Shown here piece after piece: positions 36,465-46,288 of a DNA stretch of 64,000 bases (the stretch's first letter is position 1; every line of letters begins with the position of its first letter). The notes below the pieces were generated by a model, which did no database searches, was not told the origin of the DNA, and saw only the letters and a program-made list of their open reading frames with translations. Location: the NCBI GenBank assembly GCA_019635215.1, contig JAHBZZ010000006.1, forward strand, positions 83,441-147,440, given 5' to 3'. Position numbers and translations under genes: made by a program. Source of the DNA: Nitrosomonas sp. Its GTDB lineage: Bacteria; Pseudomonadota; Gammaproteobacteria; Burkholderiales; Nitrosomonadaceae.

Positions 36465-38264
36465 ATGGCCCAGATTATTGATATCAAAATACCGGATATC
36501 GGTGATTTCAGCGATGTACCGGTAATCGAAGTGCTCGTAACCCCCGGTGATACCGTGGAAAAAGAAACATCACTGATCACGCTGGAAACAGACAAGGCCA
36601 CTATGGAAGTACCTTCACCACAGGCAGGCATCATCCAATCCGTCAAGGTGAAAGTGGGAGACAGAGTCTCAAAAGATTCACTCATTCTGACGCTGAAAAC
36701 GGCCACTCAGGAAACAACGCCCCCATCCAAAGCACTTTCCGAAGAAACACAATCTGTTGAAAAGACAGATAAGCATCCATCCACACCGCCTGCCGAAAAA
36801 ACAGAAATTCATCCGAGCATATCTCCGGAAAAAATACCACACGGTGATCTACACGCGGAAGTGGTCATCCTGGGTGCTGGTCCTGGCGGATACACTGCAG
36901 CATTCCGCGCTGCCGATCTGGGTAAACAGGTCATACTGATCGAGCGTCACGAGACGCTGGGCGGCGTTTGCCTGAATGTCGGTTGCATACCCTCGAAAGC
37001 ACTGCTGCATATTGCCAGAATCATCACTGAAGCCGAACACGCCGAGAACCATGGCATTGTTTTCGGCAAACCTAAAATATCACTCGAGAAACTGCGCGCA
37101 TGGAAAACATCGGTCATTGAAAAGTTAACCAAAGGCTTGAACGAACTCGCAAGACAACGCAAAGTGACGATTGTGCGCGGCGCCGGGAAATTTGTTACAC
37201 CGCATTTGATGCAGGTAGAAACCAGTGCAGGCATCAAAACCGTCTCGTTTAACCACTGCATTATCGCTGCAGGTTCAAGTGTCACGCGTATCCCGGGTTT
37301 TCCTTATGACGATCCGCGCATTATCGATTCAACCGGCGCACTCAAGCTCGAATCAATACCCAAGCATATGCTGGTTATCGGCGGTGGCATCATCGGCCTG
37401 GAAATGGCAACCGTTTATTCAGCGCTAGGTAGCAGAATCAGTATCGTTGAATTCATGGATCAAATCATCCCCGGCGCAGACGAGGATCTAGTGAGACCGC
37501 TTTACCGGAGAATTAAAAACCGTTATGAAGCGATTTATCTAAAAACCCAGGTAACCCGTATTGAAACAAAGAAATCCGGTCTTCTAGTCAGTTTTGCAGG
37601 CGACAATGCGCCTGCCCCGCAAACCTATGACTGCATCCTGATGGCGACAGGCCGGCGCCCGAATGGATTTACTCTTGGCGCCGAAGGTATCGGCATTCAG
37701 ATCAACGAAAAAGGTTTTATCCAGGTCAACTCGCAATTGCGCACCAATATCCCGCATATCTTCGCCATTGGCGACATCATCGGCAACCCCATGCTGGCGC
37801 ACAAGGCAACTTATGAAGGAAAACTGGTTGCCGAAATTATTACCGGACACAAAGCGGTTTTTGATGCGCGCACGATACCATCGGTTGCTTACACTGATCC
37901 TGAAATTGCCTGGATGGGTCTGACCGAGCGGGATGCCAAACGACAAGGCGTTGAATATGAAAAATCCAGTTTTCCATGGGCGGCGAGTGGCCGGGCGATT
38001 TCGATGGCGCGTGAAGAAGGTACGACAAAACTGATTGTGGACAAAAAAACACGCCGCATTCTGGGCGCCGGCATCGTCGGCATCAATGCCGGAGAACTCA
38101 TTGCCGAAACCACACTGGCGCTTGAAATGGGCGTAGATATGGAAGACATCAGCTTAACCATTCATCCACATCCAACACTGTCCGAGACTGTTCTCTTTGC
38201 AGCCGAAATGGCCGAGGGAACGATTACCGATCTTTACGTGCAAAAAAACAGAAACCTTTCATGA
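36465..38264 (+). CDS. lpdA: Dihydrolipoamide dehydrogenase with N-terminal lipoyl domain
   Basis: This 599-residue E3 subunit reoxidises lipoamide in 2-oxoacid dehydrogenase complexes. A lipoyl domain covers about 1-80 with the lipoylated lysine at 44 in ETDKATME. A proline-rich linker follows, then FAD binding ([15 protein letters not shown]), the redox disulfide in [13 protein letters not shown], and the C-terminal dimer His in HPHPTLSE. Lipoyl-E3 fusions are common in betaproteobacterial pyruvate dehydrogenase operons, but no aceE or aceF is next to this copy. Confidence 0.94.
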   Translation: MAQIIDIKIPDIGDFSDVPVIEVLVTPGDTVEKETSLITLETDKATMEVPSPQAGIIQSVKVKVGDRVSKDSLILTLKTATQETTPPSKALSEETQSVEKTDKHPSTPPAEKTEIHPSISPEKIPHGDLHAEVVILGAGPGGYTAAFRAADLGKQVILIERHETLGGVCLNVGCIPSKALLHIARIITEAEHAENHGIVFGKPKISLEKLRAWKTSVIEKLTKGLNELARQRKVTIVRGAGKFVTPHLMQVETSAGIKTVSFNHCIIAAGSSVTRIPGFPYDDPRIIDSTGALKLESIPKHMLVIGGGIIGLEMATVYSALGSRISIVEFMDQIIPGADEDLVRPLYRRIKNRYEAIYLKTQVTRIETKKSGLLVSFAGDNAPAPQTYDCILMATGRRPNGFTLGAEGIGIQINEKGFIQVNSQLRTNIPHIFAIGDIIGNPMLAHKATYEGKLVAEIITGHKAVFDARTIPSVAYTDPEIAWMGLTERDAKRQGVEYEKSSFPWAASGRAISMAREEGTTKLIVDKKTRRILGAGIVGINAGELIAETTLALEMGVDMEDISLTIHPHPTLSETVLFAAEMAEGTITDLYVQKNRNLS

Positions 38265-38540
38265 GAACCAAACTGATTGATCTTGCTCGCCTAACCCAAT
38301 GGAAGTTACTCTGGCTTTGTCATGCGACACCTGTTATATTCATTCCCATAAAGAAAATCGGTTGAAAATGTTTCACTTGATCCTTACCTGCGATCAGAAG
38401 GTAATCACTATCTATCAGCAGTCAGTTACGTATAAAATCTGTGTTTTTCGGAAATATAAACATATAGCCACGAAAGATTAATTCCACCCAATGCAGGGTC
38501 GTTAAGGGTGTTAACTTGTTGATGAAGAACTGGATATTTT

Positions 38541-38945
38541 ATGAAACTCAGCATACATTACGCAGTAGCATGCCTGTTTACCTTGCTCTTATTGGGGATG
38601 ACTGTCAACGTCAGCGCTACACATATTTCCAAACCTGTTCTTGTTGAGCCGGATACGCATTACCAAGTTGGCGAGAAAGTCGTCGTCAATGGATGGGTGG
38701 ATTATAATGCTCAGCCGACAGCGGACGTCTTACTGTATTTCCTGGTGGCTGCTGAAGATGGCACCATACTGGACGAACAATTCTATACCAGCGATAAACA
38801 AGGTCATTTTCATTTTGAATTTGATACCAGGAATCAGCCGCCCGGTTTATATACGATTACCGTGACCTCTCACTGTCTGGAAATTCATCGCAGCATCTGT
38901 TCCTTCAACAGTGTGACATTGTCTTTTGAGTTGACTAACCCCTGA
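38541..38945 (+). CDS. Exported hypothetical protein, Ig-like beta-sandwich
   Basis: The 134-residue protein has a signal peptide (ending VNVSA-THISK). The mature part reads like one immunoglobulin-type or macroglobulin-type domain: YQVGEKVVVNGWVDYN, a central YFLVAAEDG, QGHFHFEFDTRNQPPGLYTITVTS, and two cysteines near the end (HCLEIHRSICSF) that could pair. No enzyme motif is seen. It is probably a periplasmic binding or structural protein. Confidence 0.55.
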   Translation: MKLSIHYAVACLFTLLLLGMTVNVSATHISKPVLVEPDTHYQVGEKVVVNGWVDYNAQPTADVLLYFLVAAEDGTILDEQFYTSDKQGHFHFEFDTRNQPPGLYTITVTSHCLEIHRSICSFNSVTLSFELTNP

Positions 38946-39091
38946 AAAGAGGAATTACTGTTTCTCAACAACCTCATCGCAAGGGTTTCCTGATGGCTGA
39001 CGCGGTAAAAATCTTTGGAAATGAATTCATTCGGGATTCTGATCATCGCTGGCATGAGTAACTTTATTTTTCCACCTAACAATTCTTCGAG

Positions 39092-39964
39092 ATGTTGTTG
39101 ATTAAAGGAAGTAAACTGCATACACCCAAAATATTTCCCTGCATTGCATTTGTTCTCTGCATTCCGGTGCTGTCTTCAGGATGTCAGACGACTGGTCACC
39201 AATCATCGGACAAAACGACATCCGACCCAACACTCCTGATTGAACAAGACCGTCTGGGCGACCGCATTGCCGAATTGGCCCGCCGTGAAGAGGCATTGGT
39301 TGCGCGGGAAATTGCAGTCAGTTCCCGCGAAAGTGAAGTCGTTACTGTACTGGGCGAATTGTTAAAACAAAAAGAACAATTGGAACAACAGCAATTGGTG
39401 AATCAGGCCAGCGCAACTGAAACTACATCAAAACTACCGGCAGTTCCTCAGGCATCAAAAACGGTGACTCGAAATCCGCAGCACCAGGCAAACAACACTG
39501 CAGGTACTGTTCGGAAAGAAGATACAAAAGATAAAAGAAAAATTCTGGGCGGCCTGGAATATATTTATCTTGACCCGCCCGGAATTGTTTTGAGCGCACG
39601 CATAGATACCGGTGCACAGACATCGTCGCTGAATGCGCTGGATATGGTGGAATTTGAGCGTGACAGCAAGCCTTTCGTTAAATTCAATATCATCGACCCG
39701 AATACAGGGGAGAAAATCGAGTTAACACGGCGAGTCCGTGGTCACACCAAGATAAAAAAACACATGACAGAGTCTCAGCGCCGTCCTATCGTTAGTTTAC
39801 GCGTCAAACTGGGTGAATTGGACGAACACATCAGCTTCACGCTGATCGACCGCAGTAAGTTCCAACAGCAAGCGCTTATCGGCAGGAATTTCCTTCGCGA
39901 TCTGGCGATCGTAGATGTCAGCAAAGAATATACCGTTCCCAAAATTTCCAGTAAGCAACCCTAA
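39092..39964 (+). CDS. Retropepsin-like aspartic protease domain protein (COG4067/DUF785)
   Basis: The 290-residue exported protein has an N-terminal helix or lipobox region (LCIPVLSSGC), a Glu/Gln-rich coiled coil (about 50-105), and a retropepsin-like domain at about 150-285. The aspartic motif is ARIDTGAQTSSL (DTGA), with IGRNFLRDLAIVDV near the end. Annotation as ATP-dependent zinc protease is historical. It overlaps the next gene by one base and belongs to a three-gene set with an inactive transglutaminase and an ATP-grasp ligase. Confidence 0.85.
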   Translation: MLLIKGSKLHTPKIFPCIAFVLCIPVLSSGCQTTGHQSSDKTTSDPTLLIEQDRLGDRIAELARREEALVAREIAVSSRESEVVTVLGELLKQKEQLEQQQLVNQASATETTSKLPAVPQASKTVTRNPQHQANNTAGTVRKEDTKDKRKILGGLEYIYLDPPGIVLSARIDTGAQTSSLNALDMVEFERDSKPFVKFNIIDPNTGEKIELTRRVRGHTKIKKHMTESQRRPIVSLRVKLGELDEHISFTLIDRSKFQQQALIGRNFLRDLAIVDVSKEYTVPKISSKQP

Positions 39965-41514
39965 TGCACGCCAGCGCCAGACTTTATACCGTCGTTATCC
40001 TGATCCTTTTTACCGGTATCGGATTAATTTTATACAAACACCTGGCACTGGGCTTTCCCTTAATGCCGGATGAAAAGAAATTTGTCTGGACAATTGAAGC
40101 TAAAATTGATTTTCAAGCCCATGGCGAACCTGTCATTGTATCGTTTGCATTGCCGCCCAAGGAACCGCATCTGACTTTTATGGAAGAGGATTTTGCCTCA
40201 TCCGATTATGGCTTCAGTGAATTGTCATCCGATGAGGAACAACGCCGTGTGCAGTGGAGCAAAAGAAGCGCGCAGGGCGCTCAGACAGCTTATTACCGTC
40301 TGAGTGTTTACGAAAATGACAAGATGATTGAATCACCACCATCCGATGATCCCTTGCCGCCTCAAAAACCGGAACTCGATGAAGTGTTTCTAACCGCGTC
40401 ACTGACTTTGCTGGAGACGGTGCGCGCGAAATCTGCAAATCCGGAAATTTTTACCCGTGAACTTATTCAAACGCTCAATTCACCTTCACCGAACCAGAAT
40501 CAGCGTTTGCTGCGAAATGACAAAGCCGGGGAAAACTACAAAACCGATCTGATCCTGAATCTGCTGGCGCTGGAAGGCATCAGCGCACGTGTAGTCCGTG
40601 GCTTATTTCTCGAGGATGGCAGGAGACGTCAGCCATTAACCAATTTTGTGGAAATTCATGATGGACAAAAATGGATTATATTCAATCAGGATACCGGGAA
40701 GAGCGGTAAGCCCAAGAATTTTCTGATCTGGCAACGCGGTGGCCAATCGTTGTTGGATGTCATTGGCGGCAAGAATTCTCAGGTTTCCTTTTCCATTATC
40801 CAGAACATTCATTCGACGCGGAATCTGGTCGTCAACAGCGGCATGCATACCCAGGCTGGCCTGATTGATTTTTCAATTTACAGTCTACCCATCGAGCAAC
40901 AAACCGCTTTCAAAATGATTTTACTACTGCCGATTGGCGCACTGATCGTTGTCATTATGCGTATTCTCGTCGGCATCCGTACTTCCGGAACATTTATGCC
41001 GATTCTGATCGCATTGGCGTTGATTCAAACCACACTGGTTACCGGCATCGTGATCTTTCTGATTGTCGTCAGCACCGGTCTGCTCATCCGTTCCTATCTG
41101 TCACGCTTGAATTTGCTACTGGTGGCGCGCATATCGGCAGTAATTATTGTTGTCATTGCCATTATTGCCAGTATCAGTATTATCAGTCACAAACTCGGCC
41201 TCAGCCAGGCCCTGCAGGTAACCTTCTTTCCAATGATTATTCTGGCATGGACAATCGAGCGTATGTCGATACTTTGGGAGGAAGATGGTCCAAGGGAGGT
41301 ATTCATTCAGGGCGCAGGAAGTCTGTTGACAGCGGTGATTGCCTATCTGTTCATGACCAACCGGACTGTTGAATATCTTACATTCAATTTTCCGGAATTG
41401 ATGCTGGTTAATCTGGCGCTGATTCTGATTCTCGGACAATACACCGGTTATCGTTTAACCGAGTTATACCGTTTTCATTCGATGGGAAGACATCATGTTT
41501 CTGACAAGCGTTAA
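39964..41514 (+). CDS. Inactive transglutaminase fused to seven membrane helices (UUP1 type)
   Basis: This 516-residue inner-membrane protein has one N-terminal helix (TVVILILFTGIGLILY). A periplasmic transglutaminase-like domain covers about 35-300. It lacks a catalytic Cys in the expected region (LILNLLALEGISARVVRG), consistent with the inactive subfamily. About seven helices fill 305-500 (LPIGALIVVIMRILVGI, IALALIQTTLVTGIVIFLI). It overlaps both neighbours, so the trio is one transcript. Confidence 0.85.
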   Translation: MHASARLYTVVILILFTGIGLILYKHLALGFPLMPDEKKFVWTIEAKIDFQAHGEPVIVSFALPPKEPHLTFMEEDFASSDYGFSELSSDEEQRRVQWSKRSAQGAQTAYYRLSVYENDKMIESPPSDDPLPPQKPELDEVFLTASLTLLETVRAKSANPEIFTRELIQTLNSPSPNQNQRLLRNDKAGENYKTDLILNLLALEGISARVVRGLFLEDGRRRQPLTNFVEIHDGQKWIIFNQDTGKSGKPKNFLIWQRGGQSLLDVIGGKNSQVSFSIIQNIHSTRNLVVNSGMHTQAGLIDFSIYSLPIEQQTAFKMILLLPIGALIVVIMRILVGIRTSGTFMPILIALALIQTTLVTGIVIFLIVVSTGLLIRSYLSRLNLLLVARISAVIIVVIAIIASISIISHKLGLSQALQVTFFPMIILAWTIERMSILWEEDGPREVFIQGAGSLLTAVIAYLFMTNRTVEYLTFNFPELMLVNLALILILGQYTGYRLTELYRFHSMGRHHVSDKR

Positions 41515-42505
41515 ACGGCTCAGAAGTATGGGCATTATCGGCATGAACCAACGGAATTTCGGCCTGATCGGACGCTATAATCCACGCCACTTGTACCCAC
41601 TGGTAGATGACAAATTAAAAACCAAACGTCTGGCGCAGGAAGCAGGCATAACCGTTCCGCAACTGCTGGGCACGTTGCATTATCATCACGATGTCAAGCA
41701 GCTTAAGGATATGCTCAGCGCGTACAGCCAGTTTGTCATCAAACCGGTTAAAGGCAGTGGTGGTAAAGGCATTCTGGTGATCACCGAACAGGATCACAAT
41801 CTCTATTATAAACCCAGCGGTGATGCCGTTAAGCTCTCGCATATCGAGCGCCATGTCTCCAACATTCTGAGCGGATTGCATAGCCTCGGCGGTAAACCGG
41901 ATTCAGTCATGATTGAATCGCTGATACAGATCGATCCTGTTTTCGCAGATTATAGCTACGAAGGCATTCCGGATCTGCGCGTTATCGTCCTGAAAGGCTA
42001 TCCGATAATGGCCATGCTCAGGCTGGCCACGCACGCATCAGACGGTCGTGCCAACCTGCATCAAGGCGCGGTTGGTGTCGGCATCGATATTGGCACCGGT
42101 GAAGCACTGCACGCCGTACAATACGGCGATCCGGTTTATTTCCACCCCGACACACGTAAACCTTTTTCCAATCTTACCGTACCGCATTGGAACAAACTAC
42201 TCGAGCTGGCAGCAGCCTGTTATGAGATGACAAATCTCGGTTATCTCGGCGTGGATATTGTACTCGACAGGGATCAAGGCCCCATGATTATCGAATTGAA
42301 TGCGCGCCCAGGGCTATCCATACAGGTTGCCAACTTTGCCGGTCTGGCACCCCGTGTTGCAATTGTCGAAGCGCTGGAAGACATTAATCCGGATCCACAG
42401 TCACGCGTTCAATTCAGCAAACGGAATTTTGCCGCTGTCCGTAATCTGATCCGTCCACGCAGACGGAGAACGCATCATACCGCATCGGCACTATCCTTCA
42501 GCTAG
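41495..42505 (+). CDS. RimK-like ATP-grasp ligase (alpha-L-glutamate ligase family)
   Basis: The 336-residue ATP-dependent amide-bond ligase has VIKPVKGSGGKGILVI (ATP-grasp nucleotide loop), PDLRVIVLKGYPIMAMLRLA, and the metal-binding end IELNARPGLSIQVAN. It overlaps the 7TM gene by 20 bases. Together with the retropepsin-like and transglutaminase-like proteins it suggests a system that adds and removes amino acids on a protein or peptide. The substrate is unknown. Confidence 0.88.
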   Translation: MFLTSVKRLRSMGIIGMNQRNFGLIGRYNPRHLYPLVDDKLKTKRLAQEAGITVPQLLGTLHYHHDVKQLKDMLSAYSQFVIKPVKGSGGKGILVITEQDHNLYYKPSGDAVKLSHIERHVSNILSGLHSLGGKPDSVMIESLIQIDPVFADYSYEGIPDLRVIVLKGYPIMAMLRLATHASDGRANLHQGAVGVGIDIGTGEALHAVQYGDPVYFHPDTRKPFSNLTVPHWNKLLELAAACYEMTNLGYLGVDIVLDRDQGPMIIELNARPGLSIQVANFAGLAPRVAIVEALEDINPDPQSRVQFSKRNFAAVRNLIRPRRRRTHHTASALSFS

Positions 42506-43283
42506 CATCGTTACCGATGCCCGGCTCTCTGTTGGATATCAATGCATGCGCATGGCTTCGGTCCGTCAACTCGCTCTTGAAAGTAAGACCGACCGTTTCA
42601 GCGACCTTACTCAGGGTCGATCGGGCTGCGTACATGCCCATGCCTAAATGAAAAAGCGTCTTGAAGGGTACTGAACCATTGAACAGCAATGGCAGCAACC
42701 GCACGATATCAGCCGTGCCATCGGCGTAAACAACATTCATCAATGCTGGCGGCGGAGAAAACTCAAGTGGATCGACAATGGCGCGTATGGCGATGAAAGG
42801 CAAATCCGCCCGCGCAGCGAACTCGGCAACCATCGCAGTCTCCATATCGGCTGCGCAAGCGCCGGTTTTTTCTCTCAGTTCGATTTTTTCCTGCCGTGAA
42901 AACAATGGTTCTTCGGTACCCGCAAGCGTTCCGCCGACAACGGTTAAATAAGAAGGCAGTAATTCGGCGATACGTTGACGCCATTCCAGTGTTACCGGCA
43001 GTGATCTGCCGTCGTTGTAAATCATTTCAGGCAGCACCAGATCACCAGGAACCAGAGCATTATCGAGCGCAGCAGCCACACCAAAACTGAGCAATGCATC
43101 CACTTCATACTCATGCAGGATCTGTGTCGCTCTTAAAGCACCTTCAGGTCCCATTCCGCTCAGACACAACCGGGTGGTAGGCGCTATTCTGGCAATTTTA
43201 AACAGCGGAAAACGCAGTTTCATCAAGCAGCTTGCTTCAGCCTTCAATGCGGATACAATACCGAGAATACTGCTATTTTCCAT
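42498..43283 (-). CDS. hpnG: Hopanoid-associated phosphorylase HpnG-like
   Basis: This 261-residue nucleoside-phosphorylase-fold protein is thought to release adenine from adenosylhopane to give phosphoribosylhopane. Motifs include LGIVSALKAEASCL, CLSGMGPEGALRA, LSFGVAAALDNALVPGDLV and ADMETAMVAEFA. It starts one base after the shc stop, so the pair is an operon. The position beside shc distinguishes it from ordinary MTA/SAH nucleosidases. Confidence 0.88.
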   Translation of the reverse strand: MENSSILGIVSALKAEASCLMKLRFPLFKIARIAPTTRLCLSGMGPEGALRATQILHEYEVDALLSFGVAAALDNALVPGDLVLPEMIYNDGRSLPVTLEWRQRIAELLPSYLTVVGGTLAGTEEPLFSRQEKIELREKTGACAADMETAMVAEFAARADLPFIAIRAIVDPLEFSPPPALMNVVYADGTADIVRLLPLLFNGSVPFKTLFHLGMGMYAARSTLSKVAETVGLTFKSELTDRSHAHALISNREPGIGNDAS

Positions 43284-43284
43284 G

Positions 43285-45246
43285 CTATGTCCTTCTGGTA
43301 AGCACGCGGTAACGCGCCAAGGCCCATACCGGAAAATATTTGGAATAACCGTAATATTTCAGATAAAAAACGCGCGGAAATCCCGGTGCGGTAAACCAGG
43401 GCTCTTCCCACAAGCCATCGGCCGACTGAGTACGCAGCAGATAATCCACGCCATTCCGTACTGACTGGCTTTTTACTTCACCGGCCGCCATCAGACCCAG
43501 TATCGCCCAGGCTGTCTGAAATGATGTGCTGGTTGCAAACCGGCCGGCTTGCTGCAGATCAAAGTAGGAATCATTGGTTTCACCCCAGCCGCCATCTTCC
43601 CGCTGAACGGATTTCAACCATTGCACGGCACGCCGTATGGAAATATGATCTGTTTTCAGTCTGACCAATCGTAACGCTTCAAGCACTGACCATGTACCAT
43701 AGATATAATTTGTTCCCCAGCGACCGAACCAGGAGCCATTGGCTTCCTGTTCCTTAAGCAGGAAATCGATACCGCGCTGTACGGCCTTCTGATGTGCCGG
43801 ATTGTCATATAGACCCAGTAAACCGACACAGCGTGCGGTAACATCACTGGTCGGGGGATCAATCAGGGCACCGTGATCGGCAAACGGGATTTCATTGAGG
43901 TAATGATAAGTATTGTCTATATCAAATGCGGCAAAGCCACCGCTGCTCGATTGCATGCCCGCAAGCCAGTTGGCGGCGCGTTCAAGCCCGTGCGCATAAG
44001 CCGGTTCATTTGAAAACGCCTGTGCCTGCATCAACGCCCAGGCCGCAGCAGCTGTATCATCAAGATCCGGATAATGCGGATTGGCATACTGAAACGCCCA
44101 GCCGCCGCCCGGCAAATCAGGACATTTATCGCGCCAGTCACCCGGTTCGTCTATGATCTGCTTGGTCAGCAGCCAATCCATCGCTGCCAGCACTGGCTTT
44201 TGATCCGTTTCAGGATCTTCCTGCAAAGCCAGTCCGCTAAGCACAGTATCCCAGACGGGCGACGTGCATGGCTGACACCAGGCTCTGTCGCCTTCATCAA
44301 TCAGCAGGCCGAGCAGAGCGTTACGGCACTGCACGCGATTGGGGTGATCTTCCGGATACCCCAGCAATGCAAGTGCTTCATAGGCATTGACCATGGCCGG
44401 AAAAATGGCGCCTATGCCGCATTCCCCGTTGAGCCGTTCCAGTGTCCAGCGCTCGGCACGGCGTATCGAATAACGGCGCATAAATTCAGGCATATGCGGT
44501 TCCACCTTGGACAAGGTACGCTCAACCCACATGAAAAAGCGTTTCAAGCGCGTATCAGCCCTGGGAAAATAATTTTCTTCTTCTTCAGGTGGAACGGTAA
44601 ATAATTCGCGGATATTGACATTACGCGGATTTATAGCTTTGGCTTTCAACGTGCATAAAATGGAAAGCGGTACCATAACGGTACGCGACCAGTAAGATAT
44701 CTTACTCAGGTGAAACGGAAACCAACTCGGCAATAGCACCAGCTCCGACGGCACAACAGGCACGCCCCGCCATGGGATTTGCCGGTACATAGCCAGCAGC
44801 AAGCGGGTAAACACATTGGACCGCGCTGCGCCACCACGTTTCAGGATTGCTTCACGCGCCCGGACCATATGCGGCTCATCAGGTGAATCACCCACCAGTT
44901 TTAGCGCATAATAAGACTTAATCGTGCAACTGATATCGAAGTCGCCGCCATAATACAGTGGCCAGCCATGGTGCAATTGATCCTGTTTCGACCGGATGAA
45001 ACGGGCTATCTTGTTCTCGAGTGCTACATCCACTTCATCCATAAAATGCATCATCAAAATATACTCTGCCGGTATCGTGCAGTCCGCTTCCAGCGGGAAG
45101 CACCAGTGGCCATCGGGATTTTGCAATGCCAATAAAGCCGAACGCGCTCTGTTGAACTGTTCTTCCAGCGCCAAACCAGTTTCGTTCTTTCCGGTTAAAT
45201 CGTCATCTTCCTGATTGATTTTCAAGCTTTCGTACATTCCATTCAT
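43285..45246 (-). CDS. shc: Squalene-hopene cyclase
   Basis: The enzyme cyclises squalene to hopene or hopanol, the first committed step to hopanoid membrane lipids. The length of 653 residues is normal. The catalytic DxDD motif is in HYPDLDDTAAAAW. Several QW repeats are seen (QNPDGHWCFPLE, QREDGGWGETND, QSADGLWEEPW), and ADHGALIDPPTSDVTAR is a conserved segment. It is a membrane-associated dimer by family. hpnG follows immediately; the mlaA-like gene lies upstream on the same strand. Confidence 0.97.
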   Translation of the reverse strand: MNGMYESLKINQEDDDLTGKNETGLALEEQFNRARSALLALQNPDGHWCFPLEADCTIPAEYILMMHFMDEVDVALENKIARFIRSKQDQLHHGWPLYYGGDFDISCTIKSYYALKLVGDSPDEPHMVRAREAILKRGGAARSNVFTRLLLAMYRQIPWRGVPVVPSELVLLPSWFPFHLSKISYWSRTVMVPLSILCTLKAKAINPRNVNIRELFTVPPEEEENYFPRADTRLKRFFMWVERTLSKVEPHMPEFMRRYSIRRAERWTLERLNGECGIGAIFPAMVNAYEALALLGYPEDHPNRVQCRNALLGLLIDEGDRAWCQPCTSPVWDTVLSGLALQEDPETDQKPVLAAMDWLLTKQIIDEPGDWRDKCPDLPGGGWAFQYANPHYPDLDDTAAAAWALMQAQAFSNEPAYAHGLERAANWLAGMQSSSGGFAAFDIDNTYHYLNEIPFADHGALIDPPTSDVTARCVGLLGLYDNPAHQKAVQRGIDFLLKEQEANGSWFGRWGTNYIYGTWSVLEALRLVRLKTDHISIRRAVQWLKSVQREDGGWGETNDSYFDLQQAGRFATSTSFQTAWAILGLMAAGEVKSQSVRNGVDYLLRTQSADGLWEEPWFTAPGFPRVFYLKYYGYSKYFPVWALARYRVLTRRT

Positions 45247-45341
45247 AAAATCATCGATAGGATTAATATTATTCTCAGCAGGTTGTATATTTTACTACCT
45301 GCATTTTTTATTTTGAATATTCTTTGTTTTTTCCTAACTGC

Positions 45342-46205
45342 TTATTCTAATTGATGGCTATCCGGCATATTCTCCTCGCCGGATTGTTTTTTTCCCGGCT
45401 TCACATCAAAAGGATTGTCCTGGAATAACTCATCATCATAAAGCTTGAGCGGCGGATTACCATCGTAAATCAAAAATTCGCGCTGCTGTAACGATGCCTC
45501 CCGTACGAACAAATAAGGATCCAGCGCCGCCTGATCACGAATACGCATCGGTCCGGCCAGACGCGCGCGTTTGTCAATCGCACCTAATACGGTCAGTGGC
45601 ACAAAAACCGGTGCACCGACAACATAGCCGGCATAAAAAAGCATATTGGTTACGACAGTTACAGGCACACCAACCACATCCCGCTCACTGCTCGGCCCTA
45701 AAATCGGAATAAACAGATAAGAACCGGAATCGAATCCCCAAACTGCCAATGTCTGACCAAAATCTTCATCGTGCTTTTCCAATCCCATATGCGTGGCCAT
45801 ATCAAACAAACCCAGCATACCGATTGTTGAATTCACCGCAAAGCGCAATCCATCAAAAAACCCCTGTTTGATTTTACCCTGCAACAAGGCATTCAGAACA
45901 ACGTTGGGATACGACAGATTGTCGTAAAAGTTTCCGATTGATCGTTGTGCCGCTTCAGGCATATAGTCGACATAAACGTCGACTACCGGTTCAAAAATCA
46001 TGCGGTCGACTTTATCCGTAAAGTCGTAGGAAACGCGATTAATGTCTTCATGTGGGTCAACCGGATCAATATCGACAGCATCTTTTTTGGACAATGATGA
46101 GCAACCCTGCAGAAACAAGAGACAAACCAATATAACAATAACTCTGACCAAACCATTTACTGTCGCAGGGCATAAGTTATTGAGACCCCTAACCTGTGCA
46201 CTCAT
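45342..46205 (-). CDS. MlaA/VacJ-family outer-membrane lipoprotein
   Basis: The 287-residue lipoprotein has its lipobox at LLFLQGC-SSLSKK. The VacJ domain includes HEDINRVSYDFTDKVDRMIFEPVVDVYVDYMP, ISNFYDNLSYP-like IGNFYDNLSYPNVVLNALLQG and GSYLFIPILGPSSERD. MlaA removes phospholipids from the outer leaflet. In hopanoid loci this family is often present, so a role in hopanoid or lipid traffic is possible. The Mla transporter genes are not here. Confidence 0.88.
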   Translation of the reverse strand: MSAQVRGLNNLCPATVNGLVRVIVILVCLLFLQGCSSLSKKDAVDIDPVDPHEDINRVSYDFTDKVDRMIFEPVVDVYVDYMPEAAQRSIGNFYDNLSYPNVVLNALLQGKIKQGFFDGLRFAVNSTIGMLGLFDMATHMGLEKHDEDFGQTLAVWGFDSGSYLFIPILGPSSERDVVGVPVTVVTNMLFYAGYVVGAPVFVPLTVLGAIDKRARLAGPMRIRDQAALDPYLFVREASLQQREFLIYDGNPPLKLYDDELFQDNPFDVKPGKKQSGEENMPDSHQLE

Positions 46206-46288
46206 TTAACAATACAACCGGAGACTTTGAAAAAGCATGCTATTGTAATATGAGATGTGTAAGCCATGTCACAAAATATTCCCATCGG

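Noticed and set aside
45278-45302. GCAGGT/ACCTGC hairpin followed by T-rich sequence on the plus strand
   Set aside because: Both flanking genes are on the minus strand, so a plus-strand terminator makes no sense here; the minus-strand side lacks a T run.
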